In this document: piece by piece, positions 34,708 to 47,000 of the stretch
Position numbering within the stretch: the stretch's first letter is position 1
Layout of the letters: each line of letters opens with the position of its first letter
NCBI GenBank assembly: GCA_934132895.1
Contig: CAKPAG010000011.1
Location: 1 to 50,451, forward strand
Length of the DNA stretch: 50,451 nt
DNA from: an uncultured Clostridia bacterium
GTDB taxonomy: Bacteria; Bacillota; Clostridia; TANB77; CAG-465
Direction of reading: 5' to 3'
Made by a program: the position numbers and the translations under genes
The notes under the pieces: model-generated
The model's input: the letters and a program-made list of their open reading frames with translations, nothing else
What the model was told of the DNA's origin: nothing
Database searches by the model: none

Positions 34708-37561
34708 ATGAACGATAAATTAGTTATAAAAGGAGCAAAAGAACATAACTTAAAAAATATAAATTTAGAGTTACCAAGAAATAAATTTATTGTATTTACA
34801 GGATTATCAGGAAGTGGAAAGTCTTCACTTGCTTTTGATACAATTTATGCAGAAGGTCAAAGAAGATATGTAGAGTCTTTGTCCTCATATGCAAGACAAT
34901 TCCTAGGGCTTATGGAAAAACCTGATGTCGAACTAATTGAAGGATTATCTCCAGCTATTTCAATAGATCAAAAAACTACTTCTAAAAATCCACGTTCTAC
35001 TGTTGGAACTGTAACAGAGATATATGACTATTTAAGACTTCTGTATGCAAGAGTTGGTATTCCACATTGCCCAAATTGTGGAAAAAGAATTAGAAAACAA
35101 AGTGTAGATGAAATAGTAGATCATATATTAGAGATGGAAGAAGGAACAAAAATACTTGTACTTGCACCTATTATTCGTGGTAAAAAAGGTGAACATGTAA
35201 AAGTATTAGAACAAACTTTAAAAGATGGTTTCGTAAGATGCAGAATAGATGGTCAGATGTATGATCTTTCTGAAGAAATACCAAATCTTAATGGAAAACA
35301 AAAGCATACGATAGAAATTGTAGTAGATAGATTAGTTATTTCAAATGATATTATAAAAAGACTTGCTGATTCTGTGGAACTTTCTCTAAAACAAGCAAAC
35401 GATTTAGTTATAATTGCTAAATTAAATGGTGAAGAACAATTATTTTCAGGTAATTATTCTTGTCCAGATTGTGGAATAAGCTTGGAAGAATTAACACCTA
35501 GAATGTTTTCTTTTAATAGTCCATTTGGTGCTTGTCCAGCCTGTACTGGTCTTGGAGAAATACTTACTATAGATGAAAACAAAATAATGCCAGATAAAGA
35601 AAAAAGATTAAATCAATATGGCTCTATTAAAGGATGGTCTGGAGGCGGAACCATAATTGATAGTATAAGCGGAATGTATATAGATGGCTTATGCAAACAT
35701 TATGGCGTTGATCCAAATACTAAATTAAAAGATTTACCTAAATCATTTATGAAAGTTTTGCTTTATGGTAGTGGAGAAGAAAAAATAAAATTTGAGCATA
35801 GGAGTAAAACTGTTTCAAGAGATTTTGAAGCTGAATTTGAAGGAGTAATAAATACTTTAGAAAGAAGATTTCAAGAAACTAAATCGCCTGCTATGAAAGA
35901 ATTTTATGAGAGTTTAATGTCAACATCACATTGTACAGTTTGTAATGGAGCAAGGCTAAAAAAGGAAGTTTTATCTGTTAAAATTGGTGGACTTAATATA
36001 CATGAATTATGTAATAAAAATATAATAGCAATTAAAGAATTCATAAACAAAGTATATAACGAAAAAATGACAAATAAGGCAAGGATGATTTCCGAGCAAA
36101 TAGTAAAAGAACTTAATTCAAGACTTGAATTTTTAATTGATGTAGGACTTGATTATTTAACTTTATCAAGGGCAGCAGGTACGCTTTCAGGAGGAGAAGC
36201 TCAAAGAATAAGGCTTGCAACTCAAATAGGTTCAGGTCTTACAGGGGTATTATATATTTTGGATGAACCAAGTATAGGTCTTCATCAAAGAGACAATGAA
36301 AAATTACTTGCATCGCTTAAAAAAATGAGAGATTTAGGAAATACTTTAATTGTAGTTGAACATGATGAAGATACTATGAGAGAATCTGATCATATTGTAG
36401 ATATAGGGCCAGGTCCTGGAGTACATGGTGGAGAAGTAGTATTTTCTGGTTCACCACAAGATATACTAAAATGTGATAAATCTATTACAGGAAAGTATTT
36501 AAGTGGAAAATTAAAGATAGAGGTACCTAAAAAAAGAAGGAAAGCAGAAAATGGCTATATAGAAATTAAAGGAGCAAAAGAGCATAATTTAAAAAATATA
36601 AATGTTAAGATACCAGTAGGAAACTTTACATGTGTTACTGGAGTTTCAGGTTCTGGAAAATCTACTTTAGTAAATGAGATATTATACAAAGAAGTTGCTA
36701 ATAGATTAAATAGAACTAATCATAAAGTAGGGGCACATAAAAAAATAGTAGGGCTTGAAAAAATAGATAAGATAATAAATATAGATCAATCACCTATAGG
36801 AAGAACCCCTAGGTCTAATCCTGCAACATATACAGGTATGTTTGACCTTATAAGAGATATATTTGCTTCAACAAATGAGGCTAAAATTCGTGGATATCAA
36901 AAAGGAAGATTTAGTTTTAATGTACATGGTGGAAGATGTGAGGCTTGTTCTGGAGATGGAATTATTAAAATAGAAATGCACTTTTTACCTGATGTCTATG
37001 TACCTTGTGAAGTATGTAAAGGAAAAAGATATAATAGGGAAACTTTAGAGGTAAAATACAAGGGAAAGAGTATAAGTGATGTATTAAATATGACAGTAGA
37101 AGAAGGTTTAGAATTTTTTAAAAATGTCACTTCTATAAAAAATAAATTACAAACGCTTATGGATGTAGGACTAGGTTATATTACACTTGGTCAACCATCA
37201 ACAACACTTTCTGGAGGAGAAGCACAAAGAATAAAACTTGCAACAGAACTTTCAAAAAGGTCAACAGGTAATACGTTATATATTCTTGATGAACCAACGA
37301 CAGGTCTTCATATGGCTGATGTTCATAAATTAATTCAAATATTACAAAGACTTACAGATTCAAATAATACACTTGTTGTAATAGAACATAACCTTGATGT
37401 TATAAAATCTGCAGATTATATTGTAGACTTAGGACCAGAAGGAGGAGATAGAGGAGGAACGTTAGTTACTTCACGGTACTCCTGAACAGGTATCAAAAGT
37501 TAAAGAAAGTTATACAGGAAAGTTTTTAAAGAAAATACTTAAAGACGAAAATAAAAAATAG
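34708..37561 (+). CDS. uvrA: Excinuclease ABC subunit A (needs a +1 shift at CGG near its end)
   Basis: UvrA is the damage-sensing ATPase of nucleotide excision repair. With a +1 shift at codon 923 it has 950 aa, the normal length. It has Walker A GLSGSGKSS, zinc finger 1 (CPNCG ... CPDCG), the insertion domain, signature LSGGEAQRIRLA, LDEPSIGLHQRD, then the second half with GVSGSGKSTL, CEACSGDG...CEVCKG, LSGGEAQRIKLA and LDEPTTGLHMAD. The break is TCA CGG TAC (should be TCA GGT ACT), restoring SGTPEQVSKVKESYTGKFL. Without it the protein loses the last 28 residues, which may be tolerated. ATG 34708 is preceded by GGGGTGA; the in-frame start at 34678 overlaps the -10 box and is rejected. Confidence 0.95.
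37474..37476 (+). other. +1 frameshift site, CGG before GGT (uvrA)
   Basis: TCA C GGT ACT CCT GAA CAG restores the conserved UvrA C-terminus (GTPEQV...YTGKFL). Confidence 0.9.
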
Positions 37562-37572
37562 AATTTAAATAT

Positions 37573-37623
37573 AAAATGAACCCAAATTATTGAAAATAAA
37601 AATTTTAATAAAGGGTTCATTTT
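37573..37623. terminator. Bidirectional terminator
   Basis: AAAATGAACCC (37573-37583) pairs with GGGTTCATTTT (37613-37623), with A/T tracts on both sides, between convergent uvrA and the SH3/CAP gene. Confidence 0.8.
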
Positions 37624-37653
37624 ATTTTATATAATAGGAAAGTCATATGAAAA

Positions 37654-38629
37654 CTATTGCTTTTGAATAAACATTAAAACTAGTATATAGCCATATGTTT
37701 TGTCTTTTGCCATACCAATTCCAATATTTGTGAATTTGTTTGAAAGTAGATTTTTCTTGTGAGTTGGCGAAGCTATAAAAGAAGAAATAGCATCTTTTAA
37801 GCTAGGATTACCAGCAATATTTTCTCCAGCAGATTTATAGTTGATACCAAATCCTTGCATCATTTCAAAAGGGGTACCATATGTTTTAGAAGTATGAGAA
37901 AAGTAATTATTTTTTGCCATATCTGTTGCTTTAAGTTCTGCTATATTTGTAAGAGATTTGTCTAAGACGTAAGGAGCTAAATTTTCTTTTTTTCTGTATT
38001 CGTTAATTATATTTAATATACCAGTGGTACCAGTTAAGTTAGATGAATTGTTAGAATTTGAAGCATTTTCGTTATTTTTGTTTGTATTATTTGTGTTATT
38101 TGTAGTTGTAACTTTTTTTAAGAAATCGTCCCTTATCATTCCAACAGTATTATCATTTGTTACAATCATATTAAAGTTTGATATTTTCCCTATAACTTGA
38201 ACTTTAGTGTCCTTTTTTAATTTGCCATATGATTTAAAGTAAGTTGATGGTCCTCCTCTAATATTTACATTATTTCCGAGTAAGTATTGCTTCATATTTT
38301 GAAATATTTGTATATTCTTTACCTATGCTTTGAGAAGTATTTAAGATTTTTATATAATTCTTTGAAAGAAGTCCTACTTTACTATCAGAAAGCTCTGCTA
38401 TATAAAAAGAAGAAACTTCTCCTACAATTTTTATTTTCGTATTTTTCTTTACTACTTGAATAATGCTAGATTTATTTAAATTGGCAGTTTTTCTAAAATT
38501 TACATTTGATGTTGTAATTCCATATTTAGGTTTGTAATTTGAAGATGAGTAACCAAATAATGTTGAAAAGAATATTAGCATAAGCATTGTCATACCAATA
38601 ATTAAAAATTGTCTTCTTGAAATATTCAT
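37654..38629 (-). CDS. Secreted SH3-CAP (SCP) domain protein (needs a +1 shift at CGG)
   Basis: With a +1 shift at 38276-38278 a 324-aa extracytoplasmic protein results. It has an N-terminal signal or anchor (residues 7-28), two bacterial SH3 repeats (TSNVNFRKTANLNKSS... and NNVNIRGGPSTYFKSYG...), an Asn/Thr-rich linker, and a C-terminal CAP domain (INEYRKKENLAPY, HTSKTYGTPFEMM, YKSAGENIAGNPS, SPTHKKNLLSNKFTNIGIGM). SH3 repeats suggest cell-wall binding; this group includes YkwD-like proteins of spore formers. The break is ACT CGG AAA TAA, which should be ACT GGA AAT AAT, exactly at the start of the second SH3 repeat. GGTGATT precedes the ATG at 38629. Confidence 0.88.
38276..38278 (-). other. 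+1 frameshift site, CGG before GGA (SH3/CAP protein)
   Basis: Minus strand: CTT ACT C GGA AAT AAT. Unshifted, a stop follows one codon after CGG. Confidence 0.88.
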
Positions 38630-38772
38630 TTTAATCACCATAAATATTTTGTGTAAATTTTGATTTTGTATGAATAATTTGTAGAAAAATGTACAAAATA
38701 AATATAACAAAAATGGATAAAAATGGTATAAAAATTAAATTAAGTTACAGAATAAAAATAGAGGTGGAAAAA

Positions 38773-39981
38773 ATGCAACTTACAGAAGGAGAGCTTTATT
38801 GGCAAAAGAAATCTAAAATAGCAAATACATATCCATACCTTACAAAAGATACAACATGTGATGTACTTGTAATAGGTGGAGGAATTACAGGTGCAATAAC
38901 GGCATATTTTTTAGCCAAAGAGGGTGCAAATGTAATTGTAGCAGAAAAAAATATACTGGGCTTTGGAAGTACTAGTGCAGATACTGCTCTTTTGGAATAT
39001 CAATATGAAAGTGAAATGCATAGATTGGAAAAAAATATTGGAACAAAGGCAGCAAATAGGGTATATAATTTGTCACTTGGGGCTATAGAAAAGATTGACA
39101 AAATTGATAAAGAAATAAATGGAAGTACTGGGTTTAAAAGACAAGACGCAATATATTATACAAACAAGTTTATAAATAAATCATCTATGGCAAAAGAATA
39201 TAATTCAAGAAAAAAAGCTGGTTTTAATAGTTATTTTATAGATTCTCACAGTGTAATAAATTTAAGTAGTGGAATACTTACCAAAAATGCAAGCGGTGTT
39301 TTAAATCCATATTTATTTACTCAAAATTTATTTGCTACATTAGATGAATTAGAAAATGTAAAAATTTATGAAAATACAAGAATAGATAATATTAAGTGTG
39401 TTATAGATGGAGTAAAATGTACAACAAACAATAAATTTAAAATAACTGCAGAAAGTGTAATTTTAGCATCTGGTTTTGAAACACTTAAATATTTAGAAAA
39501 AGCACCAATTGAACTTGTTAGAAGTTTTACAATTGTATCAAAACCAATTAAAGAATTAAAAAATTTTGATATATCATTTACTGCAAGAGATAGTAGTGAA
39601 CCTTATCATTTTTTAAGATTTGATAATAATGGTAGAATTATATTTACAGGAGAAGAAGTTAAACTAACTGATAAATTAATGAATGAAAAAGTATTAAAGT
39701 CAGTTGCAAATGATAAATACAAAAAATTGTATAATATACTAGATAAGACGTTATATAACATACCAAATATAGAAATTGAGTATGCATTTAATAATACGGT
39801 AGCAAATACTAGAGATTCTTTGCCAATAATAGACGAAATACCAGGAATGCCAAATACATTTTGCAATCTAGGTTTTGGTGGTAATGGAATACTTCATAAC
39901 GTTATAGGAGGAAATATGCTAAAAGATGCGGTAAAAGGTTTTTATACTAAGGATATGAATATGTTCCGAATAAATAGATAA
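38773..39981 (+). CDS. FAD-dependent oxidoreductase, glycine/D-amino-acid oxidase type
   Basis: A 402-aa DAO-fold flavoenzyme. It has the dinucleotide-binding motif CDVLVIGGGITGAITAYFLA, then VIVAEKNILGFGSTSADTALL. A C-terminal FAD-binding end has DSLPIIDEIPGMPNTFCNLGFGGNGILHNVIGG. The substrate is unknown; there is no C-terminal Rieske domain as seen in some relatives. GAGGTGG lies five bases before the ATG at 38773. The in-frame extension to 38689 has no site. No partner genes are next to it. Confidence 0.9.
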   Translation: MQLTEGELYWQKKSKIANTYPYLTKDTTCDVLVIGGGITGAITAYFLAKEGANVIVAEKNILGFGSTSADTALLEYQYESEMHRLEKNIGTKAANRVYNLSLGAIEKIDKIDKEINGSTGFKRQDAIYYTNKFINKSSMAKEYNSRKKAGFNSYFIDSHSVINLSSGILTKNASGVLNPYLFTQNLFATLDELENVKIYENTRIDNIKCVIDGVKCTTNNKFKITAESVILASGFETLKYLEKAPIELVRSFTIVSKPIKELKNFDISFTARDSSEPYHFLRFDNNGRIIFTGEEVKLTDKLMNEKVLKSVANDKYKKLYNILDKTLYNIPNIEIEYAFNNTVANTRDSLPIIDEIPGMPNTFCNLGFGGNGILHNVIGGNMLKDAVKGFYTKDMNMFRINR

Positions 39982-39982
39982 A

Positions 39983-40020
39983 AAAATAAAAGTCTCATAA
40001 AAAATATGAGGCTTTATTTT
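39983..40020. terminator. Bidirectional terminator between oxidoreductase and tRNA
   Basis: AAAATAAAAGTCTCATA (39983-39999) pairs with TATGAGGCTTTATTTT (40005-40020). Confidence 0.82.
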
Positions 40021-40104
40021 GGTGCGGGTAAAAGGACTTGAACCTTCACGTCGTGAGACACCGGATTCTAAGTCCGGCGCGTCTGCCAATTCCGCCATAC
40101 CCGC
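40020..40104 (-). tRNA. tRNA-Leu (anticodon UAG), CCA encoded
   Basis: The minus strand folds as a class II tRNA. Acceptor GCGGGTA pairs with TACCCGC followed by encoded ACCA. The anticodon stem is CCGGA/TCCGG with loop CTTAGAA (anticodon TAG). A variable arm GTGTCTCACGACGTGA-type insert is present and the T-loop is GGTTCAAGTCC. It reads CUN leucine codons. Confidence 0.97.
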
Positions 40105-40130
40105 AAATTGTATTTAACTAATACTCTAAT

Positions 40131-40159
40131 ATAATACCATAATAAATATTGTTTGTCAA
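40131..40159 (-). promoter_or_regulatory. tRNA-Leu promoter
   Basis: On the minus strand TTGACA (40154-40159), 17 bases, TATTAT (40131-40136). Confidence 0.8.
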
Positions 40160-40206
40160 GTTAAAAAAGTAACTTTTTGAAAAATTAGAATTGAATTAAC
40201 ATAATA

Positions 40207-40235
40207 TTGAAAAAGTGCAGCGATTATGATATAAT
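40207..40235 (+). promoter_or_regulatory. Sigma-A promoter of the gene at 40288
   Basis: TTGAAA (40207-40212), 17 bases, TATAAT (40230-40235). Confidence 0.75.
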
Positions 40236-40287
40236 ATATATGTAGTTGAAATTATATCCAAAATTAATTTAAGGAGGAAATAAAAAA

Positions 40288-40884
40288 ATGTATTATGAAG
40301 AGGAAGTTGAGATGTTAAATAAGCGGGTTCAAGCTGTACTTAGGTATATAGATGAGCATCCAAAAAGTGATCCCAATGCATATGAAATGATGGATCTTAC
40401 AATAAAAATTGGAAACCTTTCAGCCAAGGTAAGGAATACTGCTATGGAGGAAAAAGCAGACGAATTCTTTGGATTTGAATATGTTTCGAAATATGAGGCA
40501 TTAAAAACTTTAAGAAAAAATTATTTTGATATGATGGAAATAAGATTAAAGGGACTAAAGAAATTATGTGATAAAAAAGATCCACTTTATGAAATGTTTG
40601 AGGGAAAACTTGATGTTGTAATGCAATATATTGGTTTTGCATATAACGAAGATAGGATTAATTTTATGTGTAAGTTAGCAGGAGTTAGTTTGTATACTAA
40701 GCAGCGCATTAAATATTTGGTAGATTCTGGTAAGTTTAACGATGAGGTGATTTATGACAACAAAAAAGAATTTTTCTATTTGATGGACAAATATAATATA
40801 CTTGCTCTTAGAGCAGATCCCGAAATTAAAATTATACGTAAAGTTTTTGGAGGTATAATGAAATGCTATAAAAAATACGTATAA
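40288..40884 (+). CDS. Hypothetical protein, 198 aa
   Basis: A highly charged, mostly helical soluble protein with no recognised motif. AAGGAGG precedes the ATG. Codon 13 (40324-40326) is an in-frame CGG read as Arg (LNKRVQAV); a +1 shift there would stop within nine codons. It has its own promoter and stands alone between tRNA-Leu and the NRPS gene. Confidence 0.7.
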   Translation: MYYEEEVEMLNKRVQAVLRYIDEHPKSDPNAYEMMDLTIKIGNLSAKVRNTAMEEKADEFFGFEYVSKYEALKTLRKNYFDMMEIRLKGLKKLCDKKDPLYEMFEGKLDVVMQYIGFAYNEDRINFMCKLAGVSLYTKQRIKYLVDSGKFNDEVIYDNKKEFFYLMDKYNILALRADPEIKIIRKVFGGIMKCYKKYV

Positions 40885-40990
40885 AATATGAATTATTACA
40901 ATAAGACTTAAGATTAATTTCTTAGGTCTTTTTTTAATATAAAATAACAAGAAAAATGTAAGAAAATGTAAAAATTAATACATTTAAGCA

Positions 40991-41019
40991 TTGCTTTTAT
41001 TTTAAGTTTTTGATATACT
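40991..41019 (+). promoter_or_regulatory. Predicted promoter of the NRPS operon
   Basis: TTGCTT (40991-40996), 17 bases, TATACT (41014-41019), 67 bases before the NRPS start. Confidence 0.6.
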
Positions 41020-41085
41020 ATTTATGTTAGAAAATACTATGTAATCAGGTTGTGAAAATAGATATTTTGAAAGGTTGTAGTAAAC

Positions 41086-44000
41086 ATGGAGAAAATGGAA
41101 TATGGATTAACTTTTCCACAGAAAAATATTTGGCTTGTGGAAAATTATAACAAAGGAACAGCTTTAAATATTATAGCTGGAAGCGTAAAAATAAACAGAG
41201 GATTTGATGAAGAAAAATGTGAAATAGCAATAAACAAAGTAATAGAAGAAAATGTTGCTATGAGAACTAGAATAAAAGAAGAAAAGGGCAAAGTTATGCA
41301 ATATTTTGCTCCATATAGTTATGAAAAGATTGAAGTAGTCGATTTGTCATCTTTATCTAAAAAAGAAATTTTAGAATATATTGATGGCTTGACTTTTCAA
41401 TCTTTTTTTGCTAAAGATAAAAAGCTATATGATTTTAAGATATTAAGAACAGGTAAAAATAGTGGTTACATATTTATGTGTATTCATCATATTATATCTG
41501 ATGCTTGGTCATGTAGTAAGATAGTAAAATCTTTAACTGAAACTTTAGAAACTATTGGCACAAGAAGTGAGAATTCAGAAGAAAAGATAGTACCAGAGTA
41601 TACTGAATATATTGAAAAAGAAGAAGAATACAAAAATAGTGATAAGTATGTAAAAGATGAAGAGTTTTGGAATGAATATTTAAAGGGATTTAGTGAAGTC
41701 GTTTCTTTAAAAGATAAAAAGAAAACATCTTCTTTAAAAGCTAATAGATATTCAGTTAAGTTAGATAAAGATTTAAACGATAGAATAACAAACTATTGCA
41801 AAGAAAATAAAATATCGCCATATGCTTTGTTCTTAACTGCAATATCAACATATATTTATAGGGTAAAGGATAAAAATGACTTTGTTTTAGGTACACCTGT
41901 ACTAAATAGAGCAAATTTCAAAGAAAAACAAATGTTAGGAATGTTTGTATCTACTTTACCTTTAAGAGTAAAAGTAGAAGAAAATATTAAATTTTTAGAC
42001 CTTGCAAAAGAAATATCAAAAAATAATTTTTCAATGTTTAGACATCAAAAATATCCATATTCAAAAATGTTAGAGTATGTTCACAAAAATAGTGATATAA
42101 AAAACAATTTATATAATATAGCTGTGTCATTTCAAAATGCTAAGACAGATATAATGGATAATGACAAATATGAAACAAATTGGACATTTTCAAAAGCATT
42201 GGATGATGAGATGCAAATTCACATATCTGACATTGATGATACAGGTATTTATAGTATTAACTATGATTATAAAGAGGAGCTATTTGAAAAAATAGAAGTG
42301 GAATATATTCATCTAAGACTTATGAGTATAATTGAAAATGCTATAAAAGATGTAGATGTTGATGTAGAAAACATAGAAATAATGCCTGAATCAGAAAAAA
42401 ATAAAATATTATATGAATTTAATAATACAAAGAAAGAATATCCAAAAGATAAAACTGTAATTGAACTTTTTGAAGAACAAGTAAATAAAACTCCCGATAA
42501 TGTCGCTCTTGTATTTGAAGGAAAAGAAATGACATATAAAGAGCTTAATGAAAAAGCAAATTCTCTTGCACATTACTTGGTAGAAAATGAAAATGTAAAA
42601 CCTAATGATGTAGTAGGACTTATATTTAGCAGATCTTTTGATATAATTATTGGAATACTTGCAGTATTAAAATCTGGTGCAGCATATATTCCAATCGATC
42701 CAACTTTTCCAAAAGATAGAATAAAATATATGCTTCAAAATAGTGAAGCCAAACTTGCTATTACAAATATTGATATTAATATAAAAGAAATAAATTTAAG
42801 TATAAAAAATATAAAGGATGTAGAAAATTCAAAAAATGATAATTTAAATATAAAAAATAGTTTAGAAGATTTGTTTTTTATTCTTTATACATCTGGATCT
42901 ACAGGAAGACCAAAGGGTGTTGAAGTTACTCAACTTAACATGCTAAACTTAGTATGGCATTTCATAAATAGTAAGATATATGAAAAAAGTGAAGTTGCAG
43001 TATCTCTTACTACTATAAGCTTTGATATATTTATATATGAAAGTTTAGTTTCAATAATAAATGGATTAAAGCTAGTTATAGCAAATGAAGAAGAGCAAAA
43101 AATTCCTAGCAGATTGAATAAATTAATAGAAAATTTTAATATAGATCTTTTGCAAATGACACCTACTAGATTTAAGTTATTGATAGAAAATATAAATGAG
43201 ATACCAAATATTAAAAAAGTGAAAAATATAGTATTAGCAGGGGAACAATTGCCGTTATCTTTGAAAAATGAAATTGTTTCATGGGGAGCTAGAGTATATA
43301 ACGGATATGGACCAACTGAATGTACTGTATTTGCTAGTTTTACTGATTGTAGCAAATTTGACAAAATATCAATAGGAGTTCCTTTAAATAATTTACATTT
43401 TTATATTCTAGATAAAAAGGAAAGATTATTACCTTTAGGATGCATGGGAGAATTGTATATAGGAGGATTTGGTGTTTCAAAAGGGTATATAAACAATGAA
43501 ACTTTGACTAAAAAATCATTTAAAACATTATATAATGAGAGAGTGTACGCTTCAGGGGATATATGCCTTGTAGATTTTAATCTCCTAACATATTGTTTTG
43601 GTAGAAGTGATAATCAAATAAAGATAAGAGGTTTAAGGATAGAAACCTCAGAAATAGAAGAAGTTATAAAAAAAGAAGAAAATGTCAAAGAATGCGTAGT
43701 TGCAAAACAAGTATATAATGAGAAAGAATATTTAGTAGCTTTTGTTACTAGTGATAAGTTTATCGATACTATTCAAATAAAAAAGAATATCTCTAGAGTT
43801 TTGCCGATGTATATGGTCCCAAATGTAATATTTAAATTAAAAGAAATGCCATATACACAAAATGGAAAAATAGATGTAAAGAAACTTTCTTCATCAAAAG
43901 GATATTATGATAAGAAACAATTAAAATCTAGAGAAATAACCAAACCGACGAATGATATACAACAATGTATTTATGAATATATTAATAATATTGGAATATT

Positions 44001-47000
44001 AGGATATGATATCAGCATTTATGATAATTTCTTTGAAATAGGATTAGACTCATTAAATTTAATGGAATTATTAATATATATTAATAACAAATATAACATA
44101 GAATTAGCTGTTAAAGACTTAATGAACAATCCTACAATATCAGATCTTTCAATAATTATACAAGGTAAATTAGAAAAAAATCAAGTTAAACCAATAAGTA
44201 TAAATAAGAAAAAAAGTGATAATACTGAATATTTTGAGTTGACACAGTCTCAGTTGAGAATTTTTTCGACTTATACATCTAATCCTGATAATATAATATA
44301 TAATATGCCTGTTGAGGTAAAATTAGATAAAGATATAGATTGTGAAAAATTACAAAGATGCATAGAAGAAATTATTAATGAAAATGATGCCTTTTCATTA
44401 CTGATGAGGGTAGTAGATAGCAATATAATGTTTACTTCAAAAAATGAATATATAAAAATTGATTGTATAAATGAAATTCTTGAAGAAAGGTATTTGGAAT
44501 TAAGAACAGATTTTGTCAGACCATTTGATTTATTAAACGAAAGGCTATTTAGAGTTGAAATATATAAAACAGAAAAAAATGTATATTTACTTTTTGATAT
44601 ACATCATATTATTTGCGATGGAATATCACTTAATATATTTTTTAACGATATAATTAAAAGATATAATGGAGTTGTTAAAGATAAGAAGAACGGAAGTTTT
44701 AAAAATTATTTATTGAGTAGAATAGATCCTAAAAACACACCTGAATATAAATCAGCCAAAAATTTCTTTAATAAGATGTTTGACCAAGGTCCTATTTCTA
44801 CATGTATAAAACCAGATCATAAAAGGAAAAATACAAGAACGTATAATGGTGAAAAATTGGGAGTTTTATTTGATTCTAATATCATGTCTAAGGTGCATAA
44901 ATATGTTGTTGATAATAAGCTTACATATAATACGTTGTTTTTATCAATTTTAAACATTGTATTGTCAAAATATACATGTAAGAATGACGTAGTATTGGGA
45001 GTGGCTACAATGGGGAGAAAAAAATTAGAGGATACCAATACTATTGGAATGTTTGTTGAAACTTTACCATTTAAAACTACTGTTGCTTATGAAAAAACAC
45101 CAACTGAGTATTTAGAGAATGTAAAGAATACTATGTTTGAAATATTAGACAATGATATTTATCCAATTGATGAATTAATAACTGATTTATCTATTTCAAA
45201 ATCAAATAATCGAAATGCATTATTTGATATAATGTATAATTATCAAAACATGGGTTTTGCAAATTTAGATATTGAAGGGAAAAAAGTTTCTTATAATTCG
45301 TTGCTAGAAAATATTACAAAATTTGACATGACATTTAATATCATGGCATTTGACAATAATTTTCAACTTGAAATTGAGTATAATAGAGATTTATATAATA
45401 AAAAAACTATAAGAAATCTGTTAAATATATATTTAAATACTTTAGAGAATTTTATATCAATGAATACCAATCAGAATTTGTCAAAATTAAAAATTATATC
45501 TAAAAAAGAAGAAGAGTATATATTAAAAGATTATAATAAAGGACATCATGAATTTAAAAGTGATGAAAGAGTTATAACAAGTATTTTTGAAAATGTAGTA
45601 AAAGAAAATTTAAATAAAATTGCAGTAGTTTATTATAATGAAAGATTAACATATAAAGAATTGGATGAAATATCTAATCAAATAGCAAATATGCTTATAA
45701 AGAATGGTATTAAAAAGAATGATGTAGTAGCAATTATGCTTGATAAGTCTATAGAACTTTTACCAGGAATTTTAGGTATATTGAAAACAGGAGCTTCCTA
45801 TTTACCTATTGATTATGAATTGCCAAATGAAAGAATTCAGTATATGTTAGAAAATAGTAATGCAAAGTGTATAGTATCAAAAAAACAAATATATAGAGAA
45901 GTAAGGAAAGTACCTGTAGTATTTATAGATAAAGATAATGAAGATTTAAAGAGCATGTCAAAAGAAAAATTAAAAATTAATATAAATGAAAAAGATACTG
46001 CATATGTTATGTACACCTCTGGCTCTACTGGAAAACCAAAAGGTGTGATGATTCCAAATAAAGGAGTAGTTAGACTGGTTAAGAATACAAACTATATAAA
46101 TGTAAATGAAGATGACAGAGTTTTATTATCAGGAACTATAGTTTTTGATGCATCTGTTTTTGAAATGTGGCTTTCAATATTAAATGGATTAACTCTATAC
46201 ATTATAAATAAAGAGGATTTGCTTGATCCATCAATATTTGAAGAGTATATTACCCAAAATAACATAACTATTACTTTATTGACGGCATCTTTATTTAATC
46301 AGTTAGTTATTTATAAAAAGGATCTATTTAAAAACTTTAATTATGTGGTTACAGGTGGAGATGTTATGAATTCTAAGAGTGCAAATGCAATTGTAGAAAA
46401 TTCAAAAAACGTTAAACTTATAAATGCATATGGTCCTACAGAAAATAGTGTAATTTCAAGTACATATAGTTATAAAAATATGAGAAGAGATGAAGTACCT
46501 ATAGGAAGACCAATTAATTGTTCTACTTGTTATATTGTTGATGAGTATGGTAACTTATTGCCAAAAGGAGTCCCAGGAGAATTAGTCGTAGGAGGGGATG
46601 GAGTAGCTAACGGATATATTAATAATGAAAAATTAACGAACGAGAGATTTGTAAACTTGCCTTTTACGAGTAATAGATGTTATAAAACAGGAGATATGGC
46701 TAAATTTAGTTACGATTATAATATTGATTTTATAGGAAGAATTGATAATCAAGTTAAAATTAGAGGATATAGAATAGAATTAGACGAAATAAAATCTGCA
46801 TTGTTTAATATTGATAAAGTAAAAGATTCTTACGTTAGAATAATTGACAATAATAAAAACAAAATTAATAGTGATAAGGTTATATTAGCATATTATGTTT
46901 CAGATTCTGAATTAGATGTGGATTACTTAAAAAAGGAATTAAAGAAAGTTTTACCAAGTTATATGATACCAAATAATATTATTAGAATGAAGTCTTTTCC

